A stretch of DNA of 37,391 nucleotides from Sediminispirochaeta sp. (GCA_024763455.1 JANTFL010000014.1:1-37391), one strand, 5' to 3'. Shown: positions 7,923 to 15,365, counted from the first letter of the stretch. The notes: generated from the letters alone by a model not told the origin. Made by a program: numbers and translations.

Positions 7923-7954
7923 AGGGGCTGCCGTTTATTGTCAAGGCAGCCCCT
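7923..7954 (-). terminator. Rho-independent terminator of the hsp20 operon
   Basis: AGGGGCTGCC (7923-7932) and GGCAGCCCCT (7945-7954) form a perfect 10-bp GC-rich stem with a 12-base loop. On the minus strand it lies nine bases after the second hsp20 stop codon and is followed by TTTATTATG. The plus-strand side also has a T-rich run, so it may work both ways. Confidence 0.8.
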
Positions 7955-7963
7955 GTTGTTTTA

Positions 7964-8299
7964 CTAACCACTGATAGCAATTTTCCTCGGTTTGGCTTTC
8001 TCCTTGATATCAACTGTCAGTGTAAGAATACCTTTATTCATGGCAGCTTTAATGGAATTTTCATCAACTTCATCTTCAAGAGTGTATTCCTTTACATACT
8101 TACCCGTTCGCCGTTCTCTATGAAGCCACCCGTTTTTGAAATCCGGCATCTGCTTTTCACCCTCTATTCTCAGTAGTTTATTTTCTATAATGATATCAAG
8201 ATTATCTTTACTTACTCCAGGCATTTCGAGCTGGAGTGTTATCTGATCCTTAGTACTGCTTATTTTCCCTGCTGGAACAATAATGTTTTCTTTACTCAT
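7964..8299 (-). CDS. Small heat-shock protein Hsp20, paralogue 2
   Basis: 111 residues, mostly a bare alpha-crystallin domain. Family marks are LQLEMPGVSKDNLDIIIENKLL, LRIEGEK, EYTLEDEVDENSIKAAMNKGIL and LTLTVDIKEKAKPRKIAI, ending with an I-x-I oligomerisation motif (IAI). Hsp20 proteins bind unfolding proteins without ATP and form large oligomers in the cytoplasm. AGGAGG at 8306-8311 precedes the ATG. It follows the other hsp20 gene by 13 bases and is closed by a strong terminator. Confidence 0.95.
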   Translation of the reverse strand: MSKENIIVPAGKISSTKDQITLQLEMPGVSKDNLDIIIENKLLRIEGEKQMPDFKNGWLHRERRTGKYVKEYTLEDEVDENSIKAAMNKGILTLTVDIKEKAKPRKIAISG

Positions 8300-8312
8300 A
8301 ACACACCTCCTC

Positions 8313-8765
8313 TTAGTTTACCTTTACTTCAATCTGCCGTGGTTTTACAGATTCTTTCTTGGCAATTGTTACAACGAGCACACCGTCTTTAAGATCAGCC
8401 TTTACGTTGCTGTCATCTGCCATATCAGGCAGGGTAATGCTTCTTTCAAAGGTTCCATACCAAATTTCATTGTGGTAAACCTTTTCCTGATCGACGTTTT
8501 TCAGGTTTTTTTTCTCTCCCTTGATGATGAGAACATTTCTGCTGATGGTAAGGTCGATATCCTTTTTGTCCACTCCGGGGATATCCATAAAGAGATAAAA
8601 GTTATCATCATCTTCGGCAAAATCTACCGCCGGAACTGAATTCCTTCCAAAGAACCTGCTGTCCATAAAATCGGCATCGAAGAATTTGCTCAACTCGTTC
8701 TGCAGAAGATCAAGCTCACTCAGCGAACTGTTAAATCCTGGTTTTTTCCATTCAATTAAATTCAT
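8313..8765 (-). CDS. Small heat-shock protein Hsp20, paralogue 1
   Basis: 150 residues with an N-terminal arm (about 1-45) before the alpha-crystallin domain. Marks are FYLFMDIPGVDKKDIDLTISRN, LIIKGEK, TFERSITLP, DLKDGVLVVTIAKKE and a C-terminal IEV (I-x-V) motif. Two Hsp20 paralogues in one operon often co-assemble into mixed oligomers (family knowledge, as for IbpA/IbpB). An AGGAGG Shine-Dalgarno lies before the ATG. No CIRCE element (the HrcA operator) was found upstream; a possible promoter is described separately. Confidence 0.96.
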   Translation of the reverse strand: MNLIEWKKPGFNSSLSELDLLQNELSKFFDADFMDSRFFGRNSVPAVDFAEDDDNFYLFMDIPGVDKKDIDLTISRNVLIIKGEKKNLKNVDQEKVYHNEIWYGTFERSITLPDMADDSNVKADLKDGVLVVTIAKKESVKPRQIEVKVN

Positions 8766-8800
8766 ACTGACACCTCCTGAATCGCTTTTTATTAATATGA

Positions 8801-8818
8801 ATGCATGAAGTATGCCAA
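8801..8818 (-). promoter_or_regulatory. Candidate hsp20 promoter, possibly sigma-54 type
   Basis: On the minus strand TTGGCATACTTCATGCAT has GG and GC separated by ten bases, the exact spacing of sigma-54 -24/-12 elements (TGGCAC-N5-TTGC), though the -12 half is ATGC rather than TTGC. Alternatively TTGGCA (8818-8813) serves as a -35 box with an ATTAAT-like -10 about 16 bases on. I cannot decide between them from sequence alone. Confidence 0.3.
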
Positions 8819-8935
8819 TTTTTAAGATATCTATAACTCTTTGTACTATAAAGATTTAAAAACTTTCTTTAACTATGATAGACTATATTTTTTTGTTTCA
8901 AAAAAACACAAAAAATGATTGATGCAAATGTTCTG

Positions 8936-8954
8936 ATGTGTAAAAATGACACAT
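8936..8954. repeat. Small inverted repeat upstream of the antiporter gene
   Basis: ATGTGT (8936-8941) and ACACAT (8949-8954) flank seven bases. It sits about 50 bases before the antiporter start, just upstream of that gene's -35 box, where a regulator could bind. The rest of the 240-base hsp20/antiporter gap is AT-rich and shows no gene. Confidence 0.3.
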
Positions 8955-8971
8955 TTTAACCAAAAATTTTC

Positions 8972-8999
8972 TTGCAATAAGGTACTAAAGGATTATACT
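8972..8999 (+). promoter_or_regulatory. Promoter of the antiporter operon, placed for a leaderless mRNA
   Basis: TTGCAA (8972-8977), 16-base spacer, TATACT (8994-8999). Six bases separate the -10 box from the ATG at 9006, so the mRNA should begin at or next to that codon. This supports 9006 over the in-frame ATG at 8946, which lies upstream of the promoter. Confidence 0.55.
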
Positions 9000-9005
9000 G
9001 ATTTT

Positions 9006-10148
9006 ATGGCACATCCCCATTTTTTATTGCACTTAGCTATTATCCTGATCCTTTCAAAGTATGTGGCTGCGGTATCTTTAAAATTTAAGATGCCCCCTGT
9101 TCTCGGGATGATACTTGTGGGTATCCTGATTGGTCCTTCAGCTCTGAATATCGTAAAAACAGACATTGTGATTCAGTGGTTAGCCAAACTCGGTGTCATA
9201 ATGCTTTTATTTACAGCAGGACTGGATACAGATTTACAACAGATGAAATCCCAGGGAAAAGTATCACTGCTCTCCGCTTTCGGTGGTGTTCTGATCCCGT
9301 TTTTTTTAGGGTATTTTACATCCAGGTTCTTTGGTTTGGATAATTTTTCCGCGGTTCTTATTGGTACAGTTCTCACCGCCACCAGTGTCAGTGTGACGGT
9401 CATGACCCTCATTGAGATGAAAAAACTTCATTCCCTGGAAGGAACAACCGTTCTCGGCGCTGCGATAATTGATGATATTATCGGTATACTGATGCTTACC
9501 TTTGTCTTCGGTCTTCATGGAGGGGGAGAGAGCATAACGTTATCATTGCTTAAAATTGTTATATATTTCATCGGATCTTTCCTCGTTGGTTTTTTTCTGT
9601 TCAAACCTATCCTGAAGTTTACCAAAAAACTGAATGTGGAGGAAGGAATAGTCACGGTAGCATTAGCTCTGTGTTTTTTCTTGGCATGGGCAGCGGATAA
9701 ATCCGGAATTGCAGAGATAACCGGAGCCTATATTGCCGGCCTCTTTATCGGACAGACCCGGCATAAAAGGACTGTCAGCGAAGGAGTTGAGACTCTTGGC
9801 CAGTCTTTTTTCGTAGCTATATTCTTTATCAACATAGGTCTTGAGACGCATCTGGAAAATATTTCAGGGAATCCCCTTTTTATTATTCTTGTCATACTGT
9901 TTGCAGTAACCGGGAAAATCCTTGGTGCCGGTGCTGGTGCGAAAATCGGCGGACTATCATTGAAACAATCGACCCGGATCGGTGTCGGGATGATCCCGAG
10001 GGGAGAAGTTGCGCTCATTATTTCTGCCTTGGCTCTTGCGCAGGGCATATTTACACAGACAGAATATTCTACAACTGTTTTAATTGTCATAATCTCAGCT
10101 ATACTCACCCCACCCCTGCTTAAATTAACGTTTAAAGAGAAGGATTAG
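9006..10148 (+). CDS. Na+/H+ antiporter, CPA2 family (NapA-like)
   Basis: 380 residues from the ATG at 9006, with about 12-13 membrane helices. The ion-binding pair is visible in GAAIIDDIIGI (Asp156 and Asp157 from this start), the double aspartate of electrogenic CPA2 antiporters such as Thermus NapA. VTGKILGAGAG carries a lysine at 304, matching the NapA core lysine, and GMIPRGEVALI and TAGLDTDL are also family motifs. It exchanges Na+ (or K+) for protons across the inner membrane. Unlike KefB/KefC it has no C-terminal TrkA-N/RCK domain; regulation may instead come from the two following genes, which start one and twelve bases after their neighbours. Confidence 0.92.
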   Translation: MAHPHFLLHLAIILILSKYVAAVSLKFKMPPVLGMILVGILIGPSALNIVKTDIVIQWLAKLGVIMLLFTAGLDTDLQQMKSQGKVSLLSAFGGVLIPFFLGYFTSRFFGLDNFSAVLIGTVLTATSVSVTVMTLIEMKKLHSLEGTTVLGAAIIDDIIGILMLTFVFGLHGGGESITLSLLKIVIYFIGSFLVGFFLFKPILKFTKKLNVEEGIVTVALALCFFLAWAADKSGIAEITGAYIAGLFIGQTRHKRTVSEGVETLGQSFFVAIFFINIGLETHLENISGNPLFIILVILFAVTGKILGAGAGAKIGGLSLKQSTRIGVGMIPRGEVALIISALALAQGIFTQTEYSTTVLIVIISAILTPPLLKLTFKEKD

Positions 10149-10149
10149 T

Positions 10150-10611
10150 ATGAAAGAAACCAGAGTTAATGAAATACGAAAATTTATAACAGTTGAACCT
10201 GTAATTGTTCTTGAGAACGATAGTGTACAGGAAGTAATTGATATCTTTATAGGAAATCCTGTAACACGGGCGGTATATGTGGTCGACAAAAGTGATAATT
10301 TTATCGGTATAATAACCATTCAGGATATTCTGAAACGGATAAGTCTTGACTTTCACTCTTTATCATCGCTGTATACCTCGCCCACATTTACCGGTTATAA
10401 CATAGCGTTATCAGCAAAGGATGCTACAGCAGGGGATATTATGGATCCGGAAATATATTTCGTTCATGATAATGATCCCATCGATGAAGCTTTTAATTTG
10501 CTCTTTAAAAACAATGCCGGAGAGATTCCGGTGTTGGATGAAAATAATAAACTGGTTGGAGATCTTAACGTTGTCGAACTGCTTGTTCTCTGGAAACAAA
10601 ATCAAGAATAA
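10150..10611 (+). CDS. Tandem CBS-domain protein
   Basis: 153 residues forming one pair of CBS domains (about 6-60 and 78-150), including TRAVYVVDKSDNFIGIITIQDI and AGEIPVLDENNKLVGDLNVVELL. CBS pairs bind adenine nucleotides such as AMP, ATP or c-di-AMP and regulate enzymes and ion channels or transporters. There is no other domain, so it probably acts as a separate regulatory subunit. It begins one base after the antiporter stop codon, which points to the antiporter as its partner (inference from context). Confidence 0.9.
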   Translation: MKETRVNEIRKFITVEPVIVLENDSVQEVIDIFIGNPVTRAVYVVDKSDNFIGIITIQDILKRISLDFHSLSSLYTSPTFTGYNIALSAKDATAGDIMDPEIYFVHDNDPIDEAFNLLFKNNAGEIPVLDENNKLVGDLNVVELLVLWKQNQE

Positions 10612-10623
10612 TGGAGATGCCGT

Positions 10624-11454
10624 ATGTATATTATTGATTATTTAAAACCTGAAGGAGTTCTGCTCAAAGTTAGTGAAACAAAGAAAAAAGAGATTATTAA
10701 AAAGCTGATCACGAATGCCGCAGAACAGGGAATCCTGAAAACAGAGCATATTGATGAGATCTTTAACTCAGTTATGGTTAGAGAACAGCAAGGCTCAACC
10801 GGAATTGGTAATGGTATTGCAATACCTCATTGCAAAACGGAACTGGTTGATTTCGGTATTATTCTGGCTGCGACTTTTCCCAATGGAGTTAAGTATAATT
10901 CTCTTGATAATAAACCGGTAAATATTCTATTTCTGTTTATATTTCCAGGGAGTGAAAACAAAGAATACCTCCAGGTACTTGCTAAAGCTGCCCGGCTGCT
11001 CGGGGATGAGAATATCCGTAATAAACTTGTACTCTCCAGCAGCAAAGAGGAATTTAGAGAGGTTATAGCCCAAAATGATATAATACCTATCCAAAAAGGA
11101 AACAATGGAAAGTATCTCTTCGTCCTCGCACTAAGCGATCAGAAAAAAATGCAGGATGTTATATCCAATCTTGTAGAAATTGGAGCACAGACATCATTGG
11201 TTCTCGATAGTGAAACCCTGGAAAAGAAATTAGCCTACGATATACCCATTTTTGCAGGTTTGTCCTATTTTAAAGGAAAGAGTCCCTATTCCAAAACGTT
11301 CATCGGTATAATGGATAACTCGGAGCAGATTGAGTATCTAAATAATTTGCTTGTAAAAGAAGGTATAGACCTGAACAAACCGGGTGCAGGATTTCTGTTG
11401 TCAATAAAAGCAGATAAAATAATCGGCGGCATTCCGGAAGAGATCGACGTATAA
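10624..11454 (+). CDS. PTS EIIA (Ntr/fructose type) domain protein with a possible PII-like C-terminal domain
   Basis: 276 residues. The first 150 form an EIIA type-2 domain; GNGIAIPHCKT contains the phosphorylatable His69, with VREQQGSTGIG before it and VNILFLFIFPGSENKEYLQVLAKAARLL after it. The remaining 120 residues (from about 154, FVLALSDQKKMQDVISNL) look like a small ferredoxin-fold domain. The GFLLSIKADKIIGGIPEEID ending resembles the last strand of PII/PII-like proteins, but this call is by eye. GGAG precedes the ATG. It closes an antiporter-CBS-EIIA operon; EIIA-Ntr proteins control K+ transport in enterobacteria, so control of the antiporter by phosphorylation state is a reasonable hypothesis. 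Confidence 0.85.
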   Translation: MYIIDYLKPEGVLLKVSETKKKEIIKKLITNAAEQGILKTEHIDEIFNSVMVREQQGSTGIGNGIAIPHCKTELVDFGIILAATFPNGVKYNSLDNKPVNILFLFIFPGSENKEYLQVLAKAARLLGDENIRNKLVLSSSKEEFREVIAQNDIIPIQKGNNGKYLFVLALSDQKKMQDVISNLVEIGAQTSLVLDSETLEKKLAYDIPIFAGLSYFKGKSPYSKTFIGIMDNSEQIEYLNNLLVKEGIDLNKPGAGFLLSIKADKIIGGIPEEIDV

Positions 11455-11457
11455 TAC

Positions 11458-12267
11458 TCATCTGTCTTCTTTAAAATTATATTTACACATATCAATAGCG
11501 GTTATCCTGTTATCTACCCCTAGTTTATTGAAGATATTGTAGAGATGAAGTTTTACCGTTGCTTCCGATATATGGAGGTTCTGTGCTATTTCCCGGTTAC
11601 TGTTTCTGCCTATAACCAGTTCCTTTAACACCCGCTTTTCTGCAGGCGTAATTCCTGCTTTTTCAAGATCAACCTCCTGCCTGCTCTTTTCTATCTCTTC
11701 AAGCCTGCCGGCTATCCGGTAGTAGTCTTTTTTTAAGTGCTCGTTTTCAGCTAAAAGCTCTTTATCTCTTGTAAAGATATCTTCCCACACAATCAGGATA
11801 AAAACTATAACAAATATGGAAAACTGAAATACTGCATTCCCTAAAAGGAAAACGGTTTTGTCATGTACGTAAGCTGAAAACTGTATAATAACAATGAAGT
11901 ATCCTGCAAGAATAAAATACTTGGGTTTTTTATGTATTTTAAAGTAGCCGTACTGCCGCAGCAGGAGCCATGCTATAAAAAAGAGGCTGGGGCCGTAAAT
12001 TTCATTATAGGAAAAGAATATGTGGGCTGTGGAAACAAGGAGAATACATATCACTTGCAGGGCTTTCACATACTTGTTTTCCAAAAGAATACTGAACAAA
12101 CCTGGAATAATCAGAATAAAGTCGGCGGCAAGGCTTTCCTTGGAAATGATACTGTAGAAATCAAGACTGCTTTGTACCCTTAGAACGATGTTTACCAAAA
12201 TTGAGTACAATCCCACTCCAAGTAATAAATACCCCATTTTTTTCTGTAGTGAGTCGATTTTAATCAT
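11458..12267 (-). CDS. Membrane-anchored LuxR-family transcriptional regulator
   Basis: 269 residues. The N-terminal part has about six hydrophobic segments (roughly 12-30, 47-63, 69-87, 92-108, 117-134, 141-164) with no recognised sensor domain. A coiled coil (about 168-200) follows, then a GerE/LuxR helix-turn-helix (about 205-262: TPAEKRVLKELVIGRNSNREIA, EATVKLHLYNIFNKLGV). It is presumably a one-component regulator reading a membrane or envelope signal. It is convergent with the antiporter operon (three bases apart) and divergent from the Nudix gene. A 17-bp palindrome in the divergent gap could be its operator. Confidence 0.85.
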   Translation of the reverse strand: MIKIDSLQKKMGYLLLGVGLYSILVNIVLRVQSSLDFYSIISKESLAADFILIIPGLFSILLENKYVKALQVICILLVSTAHIFFSYNEIYGPSLFFIAWLLLRQYGYFKIHKKPKYFILAGYFIVIIQFSAYVHDKTVFLLGNAVFQFSIFVIVFILIVWEDIFTRDKELLAENEHLKKDYYRIAGRLEEIEKSRQEVDLEKAGITPAEKRVLKELVIGRNSNREIAQNLHISEATVKLHLYNIFNKLGVDNRITAIDMCKYNFKEDR

Positions 12268-12325
12268 TCCGGAGTAACCCTTTTCTTTCTGGTGTTGTAG
12301 ATCTTCCGGTTACAGTATATAAGTA

Positions 12326-12342
12326 TTACTATGGTATAGTAA
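12326..12342. promoter_or_regulatory. Palindromic operator candidate between LuxR-type regulator and Nudix gene
   Basis: TTACTAT-GGT-ATAGTAA is a perfect 7+7 inverted repeat with a three-base centre. It includes TATAGT (12335-12340), which could serve as the Nudix -10 box. Position and symmetry fit a site for a dimeric helix-turn-helix regulator. Confidence 0.4.
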
Positions 12343-12381
12343 ATAATAATAGAGCAAATTTTTATTTAGTAGAGGTTCTAA

Positions 12382-12900
12382 ATGGAAGAAATGGTGCCCA
12401 TTGTGGATGAAGGGGGCAATGTGGTTGGAAAAGCTTCCCGGAGAGAATGTCACAGCGGGAGTTATATTCTTCATCCGGTTGTACATATTCACTTAGTAAA
12501 CGGCGAGAGATTGTACCTTCAAAAGAGGTCATTTACCAAGGATATTCAGCCGGGTAAGTGGGATACTTCGGTAGGGGGCCATATTATGTACGGTGACGAT
12601 CCGGTTACCAGCGCCCAAAGAGAAGCAGAAGAGGAGCTTGGCATAAAAACGGGACTAAACCTCATTCCTGTTGGCAGATATATCTGGCAATCAGAGGTAG
12701 AGAAGGAGTATTATAATGTTTTTAAGAGTTATTATTCAGGAATAATAACAATAGACAATGATGAAGTTATTGACGGTAAATACTGGGAAAGGGAAGAGAT
12801 AAACAAATCTCTAGGCAAAGGTATATTTACTCCTAATTTTGAATATGAATATACCCTGCTTCAGGATAAATTATTTGACAAAACTTTCAAAATTGTATAA
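12382..12900 (+). CDS. Nudix hydrolase (YfcD/IPP-isomerase-like subgroup)
   Basis: 172 residues. The Nudix box spans residues 66-88: Gly66, then REAEEELGI (80-88) supplying the metal-binding glutamates; position 72, normally Glu, is Asp. The opening EEMVPIVDEGGNVVGKASRRE and HLVNGERLYLQKRS followed by DIQPGKWDTSVGGHI resemble E. coli YfcD and the isopentenyl-diphosphate isomerase branch. The substrate is unknown. It starts a short unit with tRNA-Gly, whose gene begins 12 bases after the stop codon. AGAGG upstream is a modest Shine-Dalgarno. Confidence 0.9.
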   Translation: MEEMVPIVDEGGNVVGKASRRECHSGSYILHPVVHIHLVNGERLYLQKRSFTKDIQPGKWDTSVGGHIMYGDDPVTSAQREAEEELGIKTGLNLIPVGRYIWQSEVEKEYYNVFKSYYSGIITIDNDEVIDGKYWEREEINKSLGKGIFTPNFEYEYTLLQDKLFDKTFKIV

Positions 12901-12912
12901 AAAGTAGCTAAT

Positions 12913-12984
12913 GCGAGAGTAGCTCAGTGGTAGAGCTCCACCTTGCCAAGGTGGATGTCGCGGGTTCAAATCCCGTCTCTCGCT
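12913..12984 (+). tRNA. tRNA-Gly (anticodon GCC)
   Basis: The acceptor stem is GCGAGAG (12913-12919) with CTCTCGC (12977-12983), discriminator U at 12984. The D-arm is AGCTCAGTGGTAGAGCT, the anticodon stem CCACC/GGTGG with loop TTGCCAA, and the T-arm CGGGTTCAAATCCCG. CCA is not encoded. A run of T follows directly. The tRNA ends four bases before the convergent pseudogene. Confidence 0.97.
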
Positions 12985-12987
12985 TTT

Positions 12988-13815
12988 TCACTTTTTTCTC
13001 AGCATCCCCTGGATTATCATATCAACAGCATCATCCCGGAGAGCGATACTTGAGGCCAGCACTCCCCTGTTGTGTTCACCCATTAGCCAACCGGATTCAT
13101 TAATCTTTCTTAGATCATTCATTCTGCCGCTTATTCTTGCAATCATGTCGAGGATGCTATCGAAAGATTATTTAGTAAAGTCTTGTTATCAAGTTTAAGT
13201 GTCAGTTCCCTGAGTACGACTGATCCCACGATTTGCTCCTCTAATTAACGATGCAGGGAAAATACTATCAATTTTCTTTACATTGTCAAAGTAGGCAGAA
13301 ATAATTTCCGGTAAAAATGAGGTTAAACTTTCAGGACAGGGACCGCTGTTACGAATAGTCTTGAGAAATCCGATGATACTCTCAGCAGTTTTTTTTCTAC
13401 AAGCGACAAGATATTTAGCAGTGTGAAGAATATTTTCTTCTGTCGGAAGGTATACTCTGGTTAAATATTTGTTTGAAGCATAAGAATTCTTGAGAAAACC
13501 GGTGCATGCAAGAAGAATATTTTCATAAAGCTCTCCGGGATAAAAGGAAGCCAGCAGGTTAAAGACAGATTCAATGAGCGGTCCTTCAGGCTGAACAGTA
13601 TTGAAGAATGTTTCCGGATTGCTGTCTCCAAAAAGAACATCTGTAGCTTTTCTGTTGTTGGTACGCAGTATCCGGAGGCAGAGTGAAGCGTTTTTATCGG
13701 TTATTCTTTTATTCGATAGTAGTACAGCGTAGGAAAGAAGAATCTCTTCTGTCTGAGCGGAGTCTCCCTGCAGTATGATATCGAGATTGAACAGCCCCTC
13801 TGGTAAATCACTCAT
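12988..13815 (-). pseudogene. Unknown spirochaete-type protein split by two apparent frameshifts
   Basis: The visible open frame (13815 to 13195, 206 residues, MSDLPEGLFNLDIILQGDS) ends in a poor-looking tail. Reading on, a second frame continues smoothly from about 13244 ([21 protein letters not shown]) to about 13165. A third frame continues from about 13167 ([17 protein letters not shown]) to the TGA at 12988-12990. Joined, they give about 277 residues of helical, soluble-looking protein. The shifts need one extra base near 13243-13248 and one missing base in the AAA run at 13163-13165 (TTT in the gene). I recognise no family. It could be a recent pseudogene or assembly error. It starts seven bases after the cupin stop, in the same unit. 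Confidence 0.65.
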
Positions 13816-13822
13816 ATTCTGC

Positions 13823-14149
13823 TTAATGAGGAAGATACTCCTCTCTTACAGGTGAAAAAACTTCAATTATGAGAGAATCTTCTATTACCTGTACACTATG
13901 AGGAATGTTTGATTCAATACACCAGCTGTCACCCGGAACAACATCGAATGCCTCACCATCAATGGTTAGTCTGATAGCACCTGAAACCAGGTAACCTGTT
14001 TGCTCATGGACATGATGATGTTCCGGAATAACCGTTCCCATGTTAAGTTTGAATTCCGAAAGTAATGTTTTGGTGCCAAATGCAAGTGCCTTCATTTTGA
14101 TCCCTGGCAGCATTTCTTTGTAACCTGTTGAAGTTTTTTTATAAAACAT
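13823..14149 (-). CDS. Small cupin-domain protein
   Basis: 108 residues from the ATG at 14149 (MFYKKTSTGYKEMLPG), chosen because GGAGG lies six bases upstream; the longer open frame runs into the divergent gene. The cupin metal motif is clear: GTVIPEHHHVHEQTGYLVSG gives the histidines and glutamate of motif 1, and PGDSWCIESNIPHSVQV is motif 2. Single-domain cupins of this kind bind a divalent metal and may act as isomerases, dioxygenases or sensors; the substrate cannot be told. The frameshifted unknown gene follows seven bases downstream. Confidence 0.9.
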   Translation of the reverse strand: MFYKKTSTGYKEMLPGIKMKALAFGTKTLLSEFKLNMGTVIPEHHHVHEQTGYLVSGAIRLTIDGEAFDVVPGDSWCIESNIPHSVQVIEDSLIIEVFSPVREEYLPH

Positions 14150-14166
14150 CTGAACCTCCGTGTTTA

Positions 14167-14195
14167 ATTCTAATGGTATAAGAAAAAAACTGCAA
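14167..14195 (-). promoter_or_regulatory. Promoter of the cupin gene
   Basis: On the minus strand TTGCAG (14195-14190), a 17-base spacer, and TAGAAT (14172-14167). The predicted leader is about 10-12 bases and contains the GGAGG ribosome-binding site. Confidence 0.5.
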
Positions 14196-14240
14196 CTTTT
14201 ATATTGATAAAATGACCAATTAGTGTTTACCTGTATAGTT

Positions 14241-15365
14241 ATGAAAGAAGAAAATTTTTTTAAAAATTTTAACATAGACCCATTGGAGTTCGATAGAAGC
14301 GGGCTGAAATGGAAAGAGTTAAAGGATATTTCCCTGGATTACGGCAAAATTAAAGGTACACTGGGTAGAGTCGGGAAAAGCATTGTTGAAAAAACGCTAC
14401 AATCAAGACACGTCCATTCCATAAATTACAGGATAAAAAAGGATGAACATCTCATAGAAAAAATTATCAGAAAAAAGATAAAATCCAGTGAAAGAATAAT
14501 AAACAAGGATAACTACCGTACAGAAATTACAGATTTAATCGGGATACGAGCGCTTCATCTTTTTAAAGAAGACTGGATTCAGATTCACCGGTTTATAAAG
14601 GATAATTGGGATTTTGCTGAGGAGCCTACTGCATATATCAGGAACGGTGATTCCCATAGGATTATTGATTACTACGGAGAAAATCAATGCAGAATTCTGG
14701 AACATCCTTATGGATACCGGTCTGTTCATTACACCATCAACACAGAGTACCGGGGAAAGCATTATCCAGTGGAGATTCAAGTCAGAACCATTTTCGAAGA
14801 AGCATGGGGTGAAATTGATCATGTAATACGGTATCCATATTATACTGATGATGAGATTCTTTTCAGACTGTCATCAATTCTTAACAGAATATCAGGAAGT
14901 GCAGATGAACTTGGAACGTATCTGCGTTACCTTAAGTCGCAGATCGAGCGGAAAGATGAACTCTACCTGAAAGAGATAACGGAAAAAAACAGTATTATTA
15001 ATAATCTTAAAGAGCAGATAAACGCACTCTCCATAGAGAAAGAGGATAAATCACGGATCAACAAAACACTGAATCGACTGGAGGAGGAAAGAAATCCGGT
15101 TGCTAAGACATACTCCGGTGAAGATTTCCCGTGGCTGGAATCTTTCATGAACACTCCTCTATTCAGGAATATATCATCGCAGATAGAGGATATCACCAAA
15201 ACGAGAGGGCTTTCAAAAATACAGGTTACCCCTGAAGATATGGAGGCTATGAAAAAGGCACAATCTGAACTGCTTTCGATTATCAATAACCCGGAAGAGC
15301 TGAAGAAGCTTCTTGCGGAAAGCAATGTTACGGAGCTTTTAGAAGATATTAATAATAATCAGTAA
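14241..15365 (+). CDS. Single-domain RelA/SpoT nucleotidyltransferase with C-terminal coiled coil
   Basis: 374 residues from ATG 14241; an in-frame GTG at 14223 is possible. The synthetase domain (about 55-230) shows SINYRIKKDEHLIEKI, TDLIGIRAL (Asp98), YGYRSVHYTI and VEIQVRTIFEEAWGEIDH (Glu178), so the pyrophosphate-transfer residues look intact. There is no HD hydrolase domain and no TGS or ACT domain, so it is not a full Rel. The AWGEIDH form occurs in many stand-alone synthetases, including toxic ones, as well as harmless ones. Residues 235-290 form a coiled coil, and the last 80 are of unknown fold. It overlaps the convergent mnmA by 17 bases. No antitoxin-like gene is adjacent. Confidence 0.87.
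   Translation: MKEENFFKNFNIDPLEFDRSGLKWKELKDISLDYGKIKGTLGRVGKSIVEKTLQSRHVHSINYRIKKDEHLIEKIIRKKIKSSERIINKDNYRTEITDLIGIRALHLFKEDWIQIHRFIKDNWDFAEEPTAYIRNGDSHRIIDYYGENQCRILEHPYGYRSVHYTINTEYRGKHYPVEIQVRTIFEEAWGEIDHVIRYPYYTDDEILFRLSSILNRISGSADELGTYLRYLKSQIERKDELYLKEITEKNSIINNLKEQINALSIEKEDKSRINKTLNRLEEERNPVAKTYSGEDFPWLESFMNTPLFRNISSQIEDITKTRGLSKIQVTPEDMEAMKKAQSELLSIINNPEELKKLLAESNVTELLEDINNNQ

Noticed and set aside
8946..9005. Upstream in-frame start of the antiporter gene
   Set aside because: The promoter boxes at 8972-8999 lie downstream of that ATG, the extra 20 residues are hydrophilic and atypical, and no ribosome site precedes it.
12988..13170. C-terminal piece read at first as a separate YdbL/DUF1318-like small gene
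   Set aside because: The resemblance ([21 protein letters not shown]) is short, there is no good start, and the piece joins smoothly to the upstream frames as the end of one broken gene.
14150..14275. N-terminal extension of the cupin gene
   Set aside because: It overlaps the divergent RelA/SpoT-like gene and the cupin promoter; a GGAGG site fits the start at 14149.
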